From: Falciphora oryzae
Taxonomy: Eukaryota > Ascomycota > Sordariomycetes > Magnaporthales > Magnaporthaceae
DNA length: 64,000 bases
Assembly (NCBI GenBank): GCA_000733355.1
Contig: JNVV01000001.1
Location: 877,670-941,669 of the forward strand
Direction of reading: 5' to 3'
Shown here: positions 54,038 to 64,000 of the stretch, piece after piece
Layout of the letters: each line of letters begins with the position of its first letter
Position numbering within the stretch: position 1 is the stretch's first letter
The notes under the pieces: model-generated
The model's input: only the letters and a program-made list of their open reading frames with translations
The model's database searches: none
Told to the model about the DNA's origin: nothing
Position numbers and translations under genes: made by a program

Positions 54038-57000
54038 AGTATAAAATTGTTTGACGCATTAGTAGACGAAGGTTGTAAATGTTACGCAATTATAAATAAA
54101 AAAGCCGCAACCGAATTTAAGCTACCGGTATACCGCATCCAACCTAAAAGGTTAAAAAAGGCTACAACGGGGAAAAAGGAGGTTATTTGCGAAATTACAA
54201 CCTTTACCTTCAAAACGGGAACCGGTATTAAAAAAAGGGTATACGCATATGTAATGCCGGGCTTTATATAACCCCTAATACTAAAAAAGCTATAACTTAT
54301 ACGCTATCAAACCGCTTTAGTGCCGTATATATCCAAAATTTGGATCGGTACCACGCGTTCCTAAATGCGGCATCTGCTACCCGAAAAGCGCCTAAAAAGG
54401 AAAAAAACTAACGCTAACGTAGCCGAAATTCTGGTGGCAACCTTTCGCCGTTATTACGAAATAATAGCTACGATAAACGGGGAACCCGCTACTCGGAACG
54501 CTATTTTCGCAGCATTTATAGCGGATGTCGAAAGGGCCTTAAAGAAAAAGGTCTTTAAAACGGAAGCTTAATTACGGAAGCTAATCCCGCCGGAGTTTTA
54601 TAACCTTTTTCCGCTATTTTTAAAAAAGGAAGCCGAAAAGCTAAACCTATATAAGCCCGGTATCGATTACGAAATTAAAATCAAAAAGGACGCTAATAGG
54701 ATAAAATATCCCTTTCTTTAGGGACCGCTTTACAGCATATTAAAAGAAAAACTCCTAGTGTTAAAAAAAACCCTAAAGGACCTTTTGGACCGGGGGTTTA
54801 TTAAAGCTAGCAGTTCGCTAACGGAAGCCCCTATCCTATTCGTACGGAAACCGGGAAAAAGGCTGCGCTTTTGCTGCAACTATCGGGGATTAAACGCCAT
54901 TTCGGAAGCAGACCGATACCCCTTTCCACTAATTCCGGACATTTTCCGCAGCCTGGCAAGCGCCGAATGGCTTACCAAAATGGACGTAATAGCGGCTTTT
55001 TACAAAATTAGGATTAAAAAGGGCTATAAATATAAAACCGCGTTCCGCACGAGGTACGGGTTATTCGAATGGACCGTTACTTTATTCGGGCTTTCCGGAG
55101 CCCTAACGACGTTTTAACGTTATATAAATACTATATTTAAAAACTTCCTAAACGAGTTTTGCTCCGCCTATTTAAACGATATCGTTGTTTATTCGCGCGG
55201 GAATCGGCGGGACCATTTCGAAAAAATGCGGAAGGTTTTAAAACGTTTAAAAGCATATAGACTCTATTTGGACCCCGATAAATTTTAATTCGCGGTAAAA
55301 AAAATTAAATACTTTGGGTTTATCGTTAAAATAAGCGTAAACGTAAACCCCGATTTTAAAAAAATGGAAACCATTTAACGGTAAAAGGCCTTTAAATCGA
55401 TAAAAGGAATCCGGAGCTATTTGGGATTTTTTAATTTTTATTGGATATTTATTCCCGGGTTTTTTTTAAAGCGGCGGTACCCTTAACCGCTTTTATAAAA
55501 AAAGGTACCCCTTTTATATGGACGGAAAAGTATTAAACGGTATTCGATTATTTAAAGCATTTGTTTTTATCCGTAAAGGTATTAACGAAATGGGACCCCA
55601 ATACCTTAACATTTTTGGAAATAGATTGTAGCGGGTTCGTTTTAAAAGGAGCGCTATTGCAAAAAAGGAACGGAACGAAACGGCTAATAGGATTCCATTC
55701 CCGTAAATTAAAAAGCGCCGAAAAAAATTACCTAATTTACGATAAAGAGATGTTAATAATCGTTAATAGTTTAAAACATTAGGACGCGGAATTCCGCAAT
55801 TGCAATAGCTTTACTATTTTTACGAATTACCGGAACCTAAAGTATTTTATAAAAATTTAACGCTTATCGGAAAAATAAGCTCGTTAAGCAAAGGATTTGT
55901 TAAAATACAATTTTAAATTTTAATATCGCCCCGGCAAAGAAAATGTAGTCGCCGACGCACTTTTAAAAAAGGAATAAAACGCCCCAAATGCGGACGAGAA
56001 ATACGAAACTAAGGAAATGCAATTATTTCCCAAAAACACCTTTACGTGGATTTGAAAAATCCAGATCCTAAGCAACGGATCGGCCATATAAAAGGGGGAG
56101 GATTACGGAATACCGGATGATATCCGTTAGTTCGAAAACCCGGAGTTGCAATAATAGTGGGAAAAAATAGTAACGTAAAACAGCTTTTACCAATTAGTAT
56201 ACCGTTCGGTTAAATTCGGAAAACGGACGTTAAATCCTAATTTAAATTTAAAAGTTTAAAAAGCGGAATGCCGTATCGATAACGAAAGCAAATTACGGTT
56301 TAAGGATAAGCTATGGGTTCCGGGAGCACCTTTCGCAACGGAGGCCGCAATCGCAGCGGCGGGAGGGGAAAACGACCCGAAAAACGAGCTTAAAGGAAAG
56401 CTTATCCAAAAAGTCCACAACGCGTGCATTATTAGCTATCCGGGTCGAAACGGCACCCTTTACGCGGTAGCTAGGGACTTTTATTAGCCCCTAATGCATA
56501 GGAACGTAAAACGCTTCGTTCGTAACTATAACGTTTGCGGCCGCTTTAAAATTTAAAAGGATTTTAAATAAAGCTTATTATAACCTTTCCCCGTACCGGA
56601 CCGATTTTATAAACATTTATAAATGGATTTTATAACCGACTTCCTTTTAGCGAACGGAAATACCTTTTTATAGGTAATAACCGACCGTTTATTAAAAAAA
56701 GTAATTTTTAAAGCTATGCCGTCGATAAAAGCAAAAGCTTACGCGGACCGCTTTACGATAAGCTTCGTCCGCTATTACGGTTAGCCCTTTTCGATAGTTT
56801 TTAATAAAAGCATTAATTAGATAAGCGAGTTTTAGCAGCAGTTATACAAACGGCTAAAAATTAAACAGCTTTTAAGCACAATTTACCACCTTTAAACAAA
56901 TAGGGGTACCGAAAAATTAAACCAAAAGGTGCAAACCGCTTTAAAAGCTTACATCCATTATATTTAAACCGATTGGGACCAATGGCTTCCCGCAATCCAA

Positions 57001-57837
57001 TTCGCGCTTAATTTACGCCCGTATTCTATTATTAGCATTTCCCCCTTTTTTGCCAACTACGGTTACAAACCGCCCTTAATTATCGCCTTAGCGGAAACGG
57101 ATCCCAAACCGACCGTAACGTTTTTTACGGCTAAAGCTAAAGCATATGTGGAAAAGCTGGCTTAAATTACGGATATGTGCTAAACGGCGATAACAGCGGC
57201 GGCGTAACAGGCGGAGCGGTTCGCGAACTAGAAAAGGCGCCCCGCAAAACAGTACTGTCCTAGCGATAAAATGTGGCTAAATTTAACTAATTTCCAATCC
57301 AAACGTCCGAAAAAAAAGCTGGATTGGTTGCGGGTTAAAATAACGGTAATTAAAGTAATCGGCCCTAACGTGGTAAAGGTGGAAAGCTTATTTATAAATG
57401 CGTATAACCGGTTTAATATGGATAAAATTAGGAAAGCTAATTTAAATCCGGTTCCCGGATAACAGGTAGCGGACTTTTAACCTTTAACGGTAATAATAAA
57501 AAACGATAAGCAATAGGTGGTAAAAGAAATTGACGCGGCTAAAACGGTAAAAGTCGGAAAAAGGAAGCAAAAGCAGGTCCGCGTTTAGTAAAAGGGATAT
57601 ATAAATTTTATATGGGAACCGCTAAAAAGCGTATCGGATTTGGAAACGCTAAATCGTTTTAAAACAAAATACGGCAATACGCGAATTAATAATAGGAATT
57701 ACGTTAAACAAACGGAACCGCAAATGGAAAAAAGTAAAAAGGTTTTTAAATGGAAACGCGGGAAATTACGAAAAAATAACGCCAAACTTAAAGTGGGAAT
57801 CCAACTTTTAAACGTCGGAAAAAATTTAACCTAATAG
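54038..57837 (+). pseudogene. Gypsy-1 pol: protease, RT, RNase H, integrase, chromodomain
   Basis: The protease begins near 54047 (A-L-V-D-E-G-C with D-S-G changed to D-E-G). RT runs 54750-55400: F-V-R-K-P-G-K-R-L-R-F-C near 54838, L-T-K-M-D-V near 54970, catalytic Y-L-N-D at 55169-55180. The frame shifts near the T8 run at about 55463. RNase H (55600-55980) begins E-I-D-C-S-G and ends with A-D-A-L. Integrase follows (56400-57200) with I-T-D-R-L near 56680, the second D as N near 56800, and E retained in T-E-K-L-N-Q near 56910. A chromodomain (57517-57680) with K-E-I-D-A and W-E-P-L-K-S-V-S-D-L-E closes it. Stops are RIP-type. Confidence 0.9.
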
Positions 57838-57899
57838 CTTTTAGCTTTAAGCAATAACGATAAAAACAAAGCTTATTCCGTATAAATAACGAAAGGCTT

Positions 57900-59099
57900 T
57901 TAATTAAAACTTTCGAAATCAGTTTCATTTTTATCCTTATCCCTATTTTTATTTTTATTTTTATTCTTATTATTATCCCCCTTTTTTTCCTTTTTACTCC
58001 CATCGTCGCTTTTTTTACTTTTACTAATATTATCTTTACTTTAGGAATCCGCTAATTCGATAAACCGGTTAGGGCGCAAACCGGCGGCAGGTGCACGAAC
58101 TATAGCTTCGGAAACCGGAGCTACCAACTGGGCTCCCCGGAATTGGGGGCGAAAAATATCGGCGATATCGATCCGCATTTTAAAAGCGGTTAAAAAAAGG
58201 CGAAAAAAAGCGGATCCCAGTTCGACAAAAAGGGACCAAACAGTAGCTTGCGCGCGCCGGATACGAACAAACGGAAAAGGCGGCGGCGGAATTATGGACC
58301 GAATAAAAGCTTTTCGAACCGAATTATAAAAAGGACCGAAAGCAGGCGGAAACAACTAGGTAAACGCGGATACCAACGGGAAAGGCAAGGGAGGTCCCAC
58401 GTCAAAACGGCGGTAACGGAAAAGCGAGGTTTGGAAATTAAAACGCGCCATTTTAGGGCTAGCGAACGTACGCTTCCCAAAAGTCGGAATAGCGGGGGGC
58501 AGGCCACGCTAATCGGCCTTAACTTTGGAATCGCGAGCCGTTTTTTCCAAAGCGGCCAAACGAGTTTTAATTAATGCAACGAAAAACGAAGTAAAAGGGT
58601 CGGCTACGCGAAAAAAAAAAAAAAGTACCGCGGTGCCATTAACGGAAAAACCGGTTAGCAAAAGCATTAAAAGGAGCGCATAAAAAAACGAAAACGTACG
58701 GAACCATATATCCGGCGATTTTTAGCCTTTCCAACTATCGCTAAACCGAAACGGCCGAAATAAAAAGCACGCGTTTGGCTTTTTTATTTTTATTTCCGCT
58801 AGCGGATTGCTATTCCGCATAAGCGCGAAATACGATAAAAAAAGCGCGAATGCATTTGCGGTTAGCTTTATAGCATTCCCAGCAAACGGTTCGGCCTTTA
58901 CCCGTTTGGTCGTAATAGGCCAAGTCCTAACTAACGCAACGGAAACACGGCTCCGCGCGCGCAACGCCACGCTGCTTTTACGGCTTTTTTTCGTCCTCCG
59001 AAGGAAAAAAGGGATCCGGGGACGAAAAAGGGTACGGCGGCTAGCGCAAACTGGTTAGCTAAAGCTTTAGGTAAAATAAGGGAAAAAAAAAGCTTACCA
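57900..59099 (-). pseudogene. Antisense ORF of Gypsy-1: Cys-cluster protein, about 399 codons
   Basis: From ATG 59099 on the reverse strand one frame is readable for 1,200 bp to TAA 57900-57902, with only a handful of TAG/TAA codons that fit RIP of TGG or CAG. The N-terminal part carries C-F-R-C, eighteen residues, then C-W-E-C-Y-K-A-N-R-K-C (C-x2-C-x18-C-x2-C-x6-C; about 58853-58957). Later come R-L-A-A-L-E-K-T-A-R-D-S-K-V-K (near 58530), a P-rich stretch near 58280, and a K/N/D-rich tail (57905-58010). It faces pol and lies wholly between chromodomain and 3' LTR. Product unknown; it parallels 30391-30900 in Gypsy-2. Confidence 0.6.
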
Positions 59100-59498
59100 T
59101 ATCGGCGGCGGCAAACGGAAAATCGGGCGGGAAAAGTTTAAAGCATTAAAAGGCGCTAAAATAGTAGTAAAATTAACGGAGGTCGCGGAGGAAGTAGGAC
59201 GGAACGCGCCCGCGCTTTTGGGAACGCGGGTTTGGGAAATGCTTACGGAAACGACGGGATTTAGCGCGACGGATTAAAGCGCATATTGGGAAAAGGTTAG
59301 CGAGGGCAGGGTAAAAGGAGGGGAGGCTATTACGAACCGGAAGCGGAAGTAAAAATGCGGTTGGTGTTGTAATAAAGGAAAGGAAATAGGGAAGTTGGGT
59401 TAAAGGCTAAGGTAAGGGAAAGGGTAGGTAAAATTGGGTGCTAAGCCCTGATTAGGTAGGAGGGGGCGAATGGGTCCGTGCGGGATCCCTTCCTAAAA

Positions 59499-59514
59499 GG
59501 GAAGGAGGGGGCGA
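59499..59514 (+). promoter_or_regulatory. Gypsy-1 polypurine tract
   Basis: A purine run GGGAAGGAGGGGGCGA ends just before the 3' LTR, as expected for plus-strand priming. A similar AGGAGGGGGCGAA occurs about 45 bp earlier (59456-59470), a second or duplicated tract. Confidence 0.7.
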
Positions 59515-59516
59515 AT

Positions 59517-59726
59517 TGTTAAAGGGCTGGATCCCATTAGCTTAGCTACGGGCTCGTGCCCGAAGTTTGCGCTTTTGGGTCCGCGTTATAACGCTCGGGC
59601 CCCCGAGCTGTATATAGCGGATTCCGCGCGTGGCCTTGCGGAGCAGGCCACCCTCCCCTTTACCCCTCGTAGTTCGTTAATACAACCAAGTCCCTACAAG
59701 CGCGCTAACGTTGTAGGACCCTTACA
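59517..59726 (+). repeat. Gypsy-1 3' LTR
   Basis: This 210-bp LTR begins TGTTAAAGGGCTGG and ends GGACCCTTACA, followed by TTTTA. Compared with the 5' LTR it carries about 10 C-to-T and 2 G-to-A changes, so the main direction is opposite to that in its partner. Confidence 0.92.
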
Positions 59727-62700
59727 TTTTAAACGGGCTAAAATACGGGTAGGTGTTTGTTTTTTCGCTTTTGCTATCCGTTTTTAATCCGCTAACTTTA
59801 CGGTATTTTTTTAAATTTCCTTTCGGTAAAACGTTACCGAGAACGTTTTTAATAAAATACTATCGGAATGCCGGAAGGACGTTTTTAATAAAATAAAGCG
59901 GAATATAAATAATAATAGCTTCCGTTGTTATTTTTTTACTAACCCCTTTTAATAATTTCCTCGGTTTTCCCTTTATAGCGGCTCGGTTACGTAGCGTTAG
60001 TATTTGCGTAATTTTTTTTCCTTTTCGCTTTTCGGGTATAATATTTTCGTTTGCTTTTTTATAGTTTTTTTTAATTCAGTTCGTTTTTAGTTCGGTAACG
60101 TTGCTTTTCCTTTTTTTTTTATGCGTTTTTTCCTTACCTTTTTAACCGTTTTAAAATTTAATAATCTTTTTATACGAAATATTATACGTGCTATTTTTTT
60201 AAACGGTATGCCTTTTATTTTTTATAATTCGAAATACGCTTTCCGGCTATTTGCTTGCGTTAGTCCGGTATTTTTCCGCTATTTGTTTTATTAAGCGCAT
60301 TAGGTTAATATGTATTACGTTATTTCCTTTTATCCGTTGCTATATTCGTATAATAACGTCGCCGCGTCGGGTACGTTTTTATTAAATAGGAACGAATTTA
60401 GCTTTAATTTTTCCGTTTTAATTTGGATTGCTACCAAATTATATACCTTTAGCATTTTTTAGTAGTATTTAATTATCTTTTCCGTAAATAAAAAGTTATC
60501 CGCTAAGCACGCGGTTTTATACCGGTTCGCTTTTTTCGCTATTGCTGTTGTATTAGCTATTTTTAACTTTTATTTTATTATTACGTTAGGGTTTTAACGT
60601 TTTAAGTATTTATATTTAAATTTTTAATCCTTTCCGTAAAAAACGGGTGCTTGTTTCGGTTTTAGCGTTATTTTAAGCCGGTTTTATCGTATTGCTTTTT
60701 TTTTCGTTTATCCGCTTTAGGGGTGGGGCCTTTTTTTTCGTTTTTTATAACCGAGTTTTTGGAAACGGTCCGCTATTTTCGCTATTATTTCGTTAATACG
60801 TTACGTTATCCCGGTTTTTTTCCATTTATTTTCCGTATTTATAACCTTTTCGTTTAAATATAAATTTAAAAGCGGTACGTAGGTTTTTATTTTAAAATAT
60901 GCTAATAAAATTGCTTTATAAACTTTAGCTACCATTTTAAAATATGCTTTTTATTTTTTCGCCATTTTTTTAGCTGCGTTCCGGGGCCGATTTTAAGATT
61001 CCGTTAGTAGGTGGTAGGCTGCCGCTTTATAAACTAATGCATTGCGGTATACGACCGCGTACAGCTACCTCGCGCGTGCGAAGCTGCTTTTTTACGTTGC
61101 CGCCGCGAATTTTGTTACCGCAAATTGCTATTTTTTTTATTTGCCTTTTATTTATTTGGTATAAGCGTTAAAATTTAGCTTGTAATTTAGCCAAATTTTT
61201 AGGAATTTCGCTAATAACGTTGGTTGCATTTATATATTTCCGGTACGGACCCGGGTTCGGTTTAAAGTTTTAATAAAATAAAGCAGTTTGGTTTTGGCCG
61301 CGTTAAACGTTATTTTTGTTTTTTTTTTTGCTTATATTTAGCACGTATTTTAACCCCGTTTTAATAGCCGGGCCGTTTCCGCCGTAATTCCCCCTATTGC
61401 TATAAGGTTAATATCGTTGGCGAAACCGACTACCGTTATCCCTAACATTTTTTCCAATTTATTGTAAAGCGACGCGATATATAAAATAAATAGTATGGGT
61501 GAAAGTGGTAAGCTTTATAGTATTTTTGCTGTTATTTGTATAGGCGTAAACGTATTTCCATCGAACCGGAACCGGGCCGTTTTATTTGTTAGCTAGCTTT
61601 TAATCCACCTAATTGTTTTTAGCGGGAATTTTTGTTTTCGTAAAGTATTAAAAAGTTTAAAATAGTTAACGTTATTAAATGTTTTTAATAGGTTAAATTA
61701 TAATAGCGAAGTTATAACGCCGTAGTTTTACGCCGTTATTACGGTGTTTATTATTTATTTAATAGCGAATTCGGTATTACGTTTCTTTTTATTACCTATT
61801 TGCTTTTCCGGTAATAATCCTTTTTTTTCGCTTCGGTTGCGATCCGTATTTTTATAATCGCTTTTATAAATTTAGATATAAACGAAAGGAATGCGATCGG
61901 TTGCTACCTTTTTGCTATTTTTTTATTTTCCGTATTTTTTTTTAGTTTAGGGAGTATTACCGTTAGTGCGTTTCGGAAGCGCTTTAGGAACTATTTAAAT
62001 TTGAAGCTAGCGTTAGCTATTTTAAATATAGCTTTTTAGCATAGTTCCCCGTACGCTTTTAATAATCCGTTCGGTAAATTGTCCGTTCCCGGGGTTTTTT
62101 AATTCCGGGTTTTTTTTAAGGTCCCTAATATTTCGTTTTTTAAGGTCCATTTGGTAATTAATTAAAAATGGGTTAGTAAAGGTGTGATTTTCGAACGTAA
62201 TGTTCCTAACATTTGTTAAGTCCGTTTCCGGGTTGGGGTAAAATTTAGCTGCTAAAATTATAGCTTTATTAACGTAGGAATTCGTTAGCTTTTGGTTTTT
62301 TTTTAAACCGGTTTAAATCCGGTAATTTGATTAAATCCCGTTTTTTATAACTCCGTAATTTCGTTTATCGTTTGATATTTTAAAAAATAAGCTTTAAATT
62401 TTATTTTTTTTAACGCCTTTTTAATAAATTCCTTTTAGTATGCGTTAAAAGCTTTCCTTTTTTTTTTATTAAAAGTTTTATCGGTTGCTTTTAGTTTTTT
62501 ATAGCTTTTTTGTATTTTTAGCCGTATATATACGCGTTAGTACCGCTTCGTTTTTTTAGCTAGTTTCGTAAGCGTTAAATTCCAATACGGTATTAGCTTA
62601 AAACTTATTATGGTTTTTCGTTTCGGTACTAATTCGTTAGCGATTTAAATTAATTGGTTTATTAATATATCCATTTGGTTGTTTATATCGTTTAGCGTTT

Positions 62701-63873
62701 TTATGTTTTCGATTTTAATGTATTATTTAGCTAATTGCAACGCCTTTTTTTTATCGTTTTTAAAGTTAGTATTAACCTTTTTTTATACCCATTTTTTTAC
62801 CCTCCTTTTACGGAGCGGCTCCGTTCCGTAATTAATCGAAATCATTTAAAAATGGTAATCCGACCCCTTTATTTCGTCGTTTTTGCTTTTGTATTTAACA
62901 ATTAAAGTATTAAATATTTACGCGTAATTGATAGTGCTTTTTCGTTTGCCGAATTTTTTTTTATTATTTCCCTGTAAAATGTTGCTAATTTAAGCCGCTA
63001 CCGGTACGTTAACGCAAATAATAGCTCGGATTTAGCGTTTTCCCAATTATATATATTTTATATTAGGTAATGCATGTTAAAATCCCCTACTAATACGGCG
63101 TAATTCCGAAACGGTATTATTTCGATTTCGGTTAAAAAGGTATGCTATTTTCCTAATACCCGGCGGTTTAACGAATATATTAAATAAATATCGATATTTC
63201 CTATTAAAGTTTGTAATGTAATTGCTACCTAATCGTATCCGTTCCGGCTTTTTTACGTTACCGGGTTTAATCGTTAATAAACGTATAATGCTACGTTCGA
63301 TTTTATATTTATTTAGTAATATATTAGTTTATAATTGTATCCGGCCGGTTTTTTCGGGTTTCCGTACCAGTCCAATTCCGGTTTTTATATAACTATTATA
63401 TCGTATTCCTTTTTGCTAAAAAACAATATATTTCCTTTTCCGTTTCCTTTTCCTATATTCCAATATAAAATTGTTATTACTATAAGGATTTTAATAAGCG
63501 TTTTTATACGTCGAACGGGATTATGCTATTTTTAATTGGTAATGGTTCGGATAAAAGTAACGGCTTTAACGGGGCCGGTATTCGTCTTTATTTTCCGGCT
63601 ACTTTTGCTTGGATTTATTCGTTTACCGTAATTAGGGGTTAAATTAGCCGGGAGTTCGTTTTAGGGGCGTAGTTTATTATAAGTAGCGGTCGTATAGCGG
63701 TCCGGCCTTTAGGTAGTTACGAATCCTTACGGGGTTTGCCGGGTTTTCGGTAATTAGGGGACCGGATTAGGAAATCGTTATTTATATCCGAATTTTGTTT
63801 GCGCCTTTTGCTAAAGTTTGGTGGTTTTCCAATACCGGGGGGTATACGCGTTTAGAAAATAGGGAAAGTGGTA

Positions 63874-64000
63874 ACGTGGTTCACCACCGAGTGGCGCACC
63901 CTCACCGAGTGGCGCACTTCAAATCCCATACTAAATGCGGTTTTCGACCCCCTAGTTAAATCGATCAATTTAGCGTAAAATTCCGTAAAAATTTAATATG
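63874..64000. mobile_element. MITE-8, left part of a Fot1-related MITE, cut by window end
   Basis: After TA (63872-63873) the sequence ACGTGGTTCACCACCGAG opens, with two GAGTGGCGCAC repeats and AATCCCATACTAAATGCG, the same order as in the other family members. It inserted in LINE-D; its right half is beyond the window. Confidence 0.85.

Larger units (their letters stand above)
52052..59726 (+). mobile_element. Gypsy-1, complete Ty3/Gypsy chromovirus
   Basis: This 7,675-bp element has 210-bp LTRs (52052-52261, 59517-59726) and a TTTTA target duplication (52047-52051, 59727-59731), inserted in LINE-D. Internal order is self-priming-like site, gag with zinc knuckle, protease, RT, RNase H, integrase, chromodomain, antisense ORF, and purine tract. 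Mutation is moderate, and all LTR differences are transitions. Confidence 0.93.
49862..63871 (-). mobile_element. LINE-D, Tad1-like LINE split by MITE-7 and Gypsy-1
   Basis: Read right to left: the 5' region with endonuclease motif G-D-F-N (63076-63087), the RT box F-A-N-D (about 61412-61426) after an L-S-P-I-L-F-I-L-Y run, the thumb-like region (60750-60960), then Gypsy-1 (52052-59726), a C-terminal region with the 41-residue repeats (about 50.15-50.40 kb) and the last codons near 49920. The (TA) tail is at 49853-49868. The two halves join exactly over Gypsy-1's TTTTA. LINE-D lacks about 0.4 kb near 51042 relative to LINE-C. It is the least mutated long LINE, but the catalytic D is N and stops abound. 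Confidence 0.87.

Noticed and set aside
58722..58970. Separate short reverse ORF in Gypsy-1
   Set aside because: It is in another frame of the longer antisense ORF that carries the cysteine cluster.
1..64000. CRISPR arrays or bacterial operons
   Set aside because: No regularly spaced direct repeats with unique spacers occur; the elements, the RIP signature and TATA boxes point to a filamentous fungus.

Overview
This window looks like heterochromatic, repeat-only DNA from a filamentous ascomycete that performs repeat-induced point mutation (RIP). I find no intact host gene. Nearly everything is transposon-derived: Tad1-like LINEs, one Ty1/Copia element, two Ty3/Gypsy chromoviruses plus remnants of a third Gypsy-like lineage, a Mutator-like (MULE) element, a Fot1/pogo-type transposon, and eight short palindromic MITEs sharing that transposon's ends. 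Long repeats are saturated with C-to-T and G-to-A changes and in-frame TAA/TAG stops. CpG is largely spared, while CpA, CpT and CpC are mostly gone. Short repeats (a 295-bp solo LTR, a 178-bp LINE fragment, a 202-bp LTR family) are nearly unmutated.

Layout. 1-8.3 kb: two forward LINEs (A, cut by a MITE end and holding a solo LTR; B, 5'-truncated). 8.3-9.6 kb: Gypsy-3 remnant. 9.7-10.3 kb: MITE with an N gap. 10.3-16.9 kb: reverse LINE C with a short LINE fragment and a MITE inside it. 16.9-17.5 kb: low-mutation island. 17.5-18.7 kb: MITE and AT-rich DNA. 18.73-37.15 kb: Copia element split by Gypsy-2 (23.2-31.4 kb) and by a MULE (32.0-34.8 kb). Gypsy-2 is itself split by a 202-bp-LTR element that sits on an assembly gap beside an ankyrin-like gene start. 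37.2-41.1 kb: AT-rich DNA with recurrent CGTACG and two MITEs. 41.08-42.94 kb: Fot1-like transposon. 42.9-47.5 kb: second Gypsy-3 remnant, reverse. 48.1-49.9 kb: 202-bp-LTR relative and a Gypsy-2 fragment. 49.9-63.9 kb: reverse LINE D, interrupted by a MITE and by complete Gypsy-1 (52.05-59.73 kb). 63.9 kb to the end: another MITE.

Most boundaries rest on target-site duplications and paired LTRs: Copia CGTCG (625-bp LTRs), Gypsy-2 GCTTT (435-bp LTRs), Gypsy-1 TTTTA (210-bp LTRs), solo LTR ATAGG, nested 202-bp LTR CTGGT, MULE CTTTAAAA, and TA for Fot1 and the MITEs. Removing Gypsy-2 and the MULE puts the Copia gag-pol back into one continuous frame, which checks those boundaries independently.

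The most interesting biology is on the antisense strand of the two chromoviruses. Each carries, between the chromodomain and the 3' LTR, a reverse-strand ORF interrupted only by RIP-type stops. Both ORFs encode a C-x2-C-x6-C cluster, and one has a long charged coiled-coil. Also notable are the CpG-sparing mutation spectrum, the opposite strand bias of mutation in Gypsy-1's two LTRs, a candidate self-priming site in Gypsy-1, and a likely misassembly at 24.8-26.1 kb.
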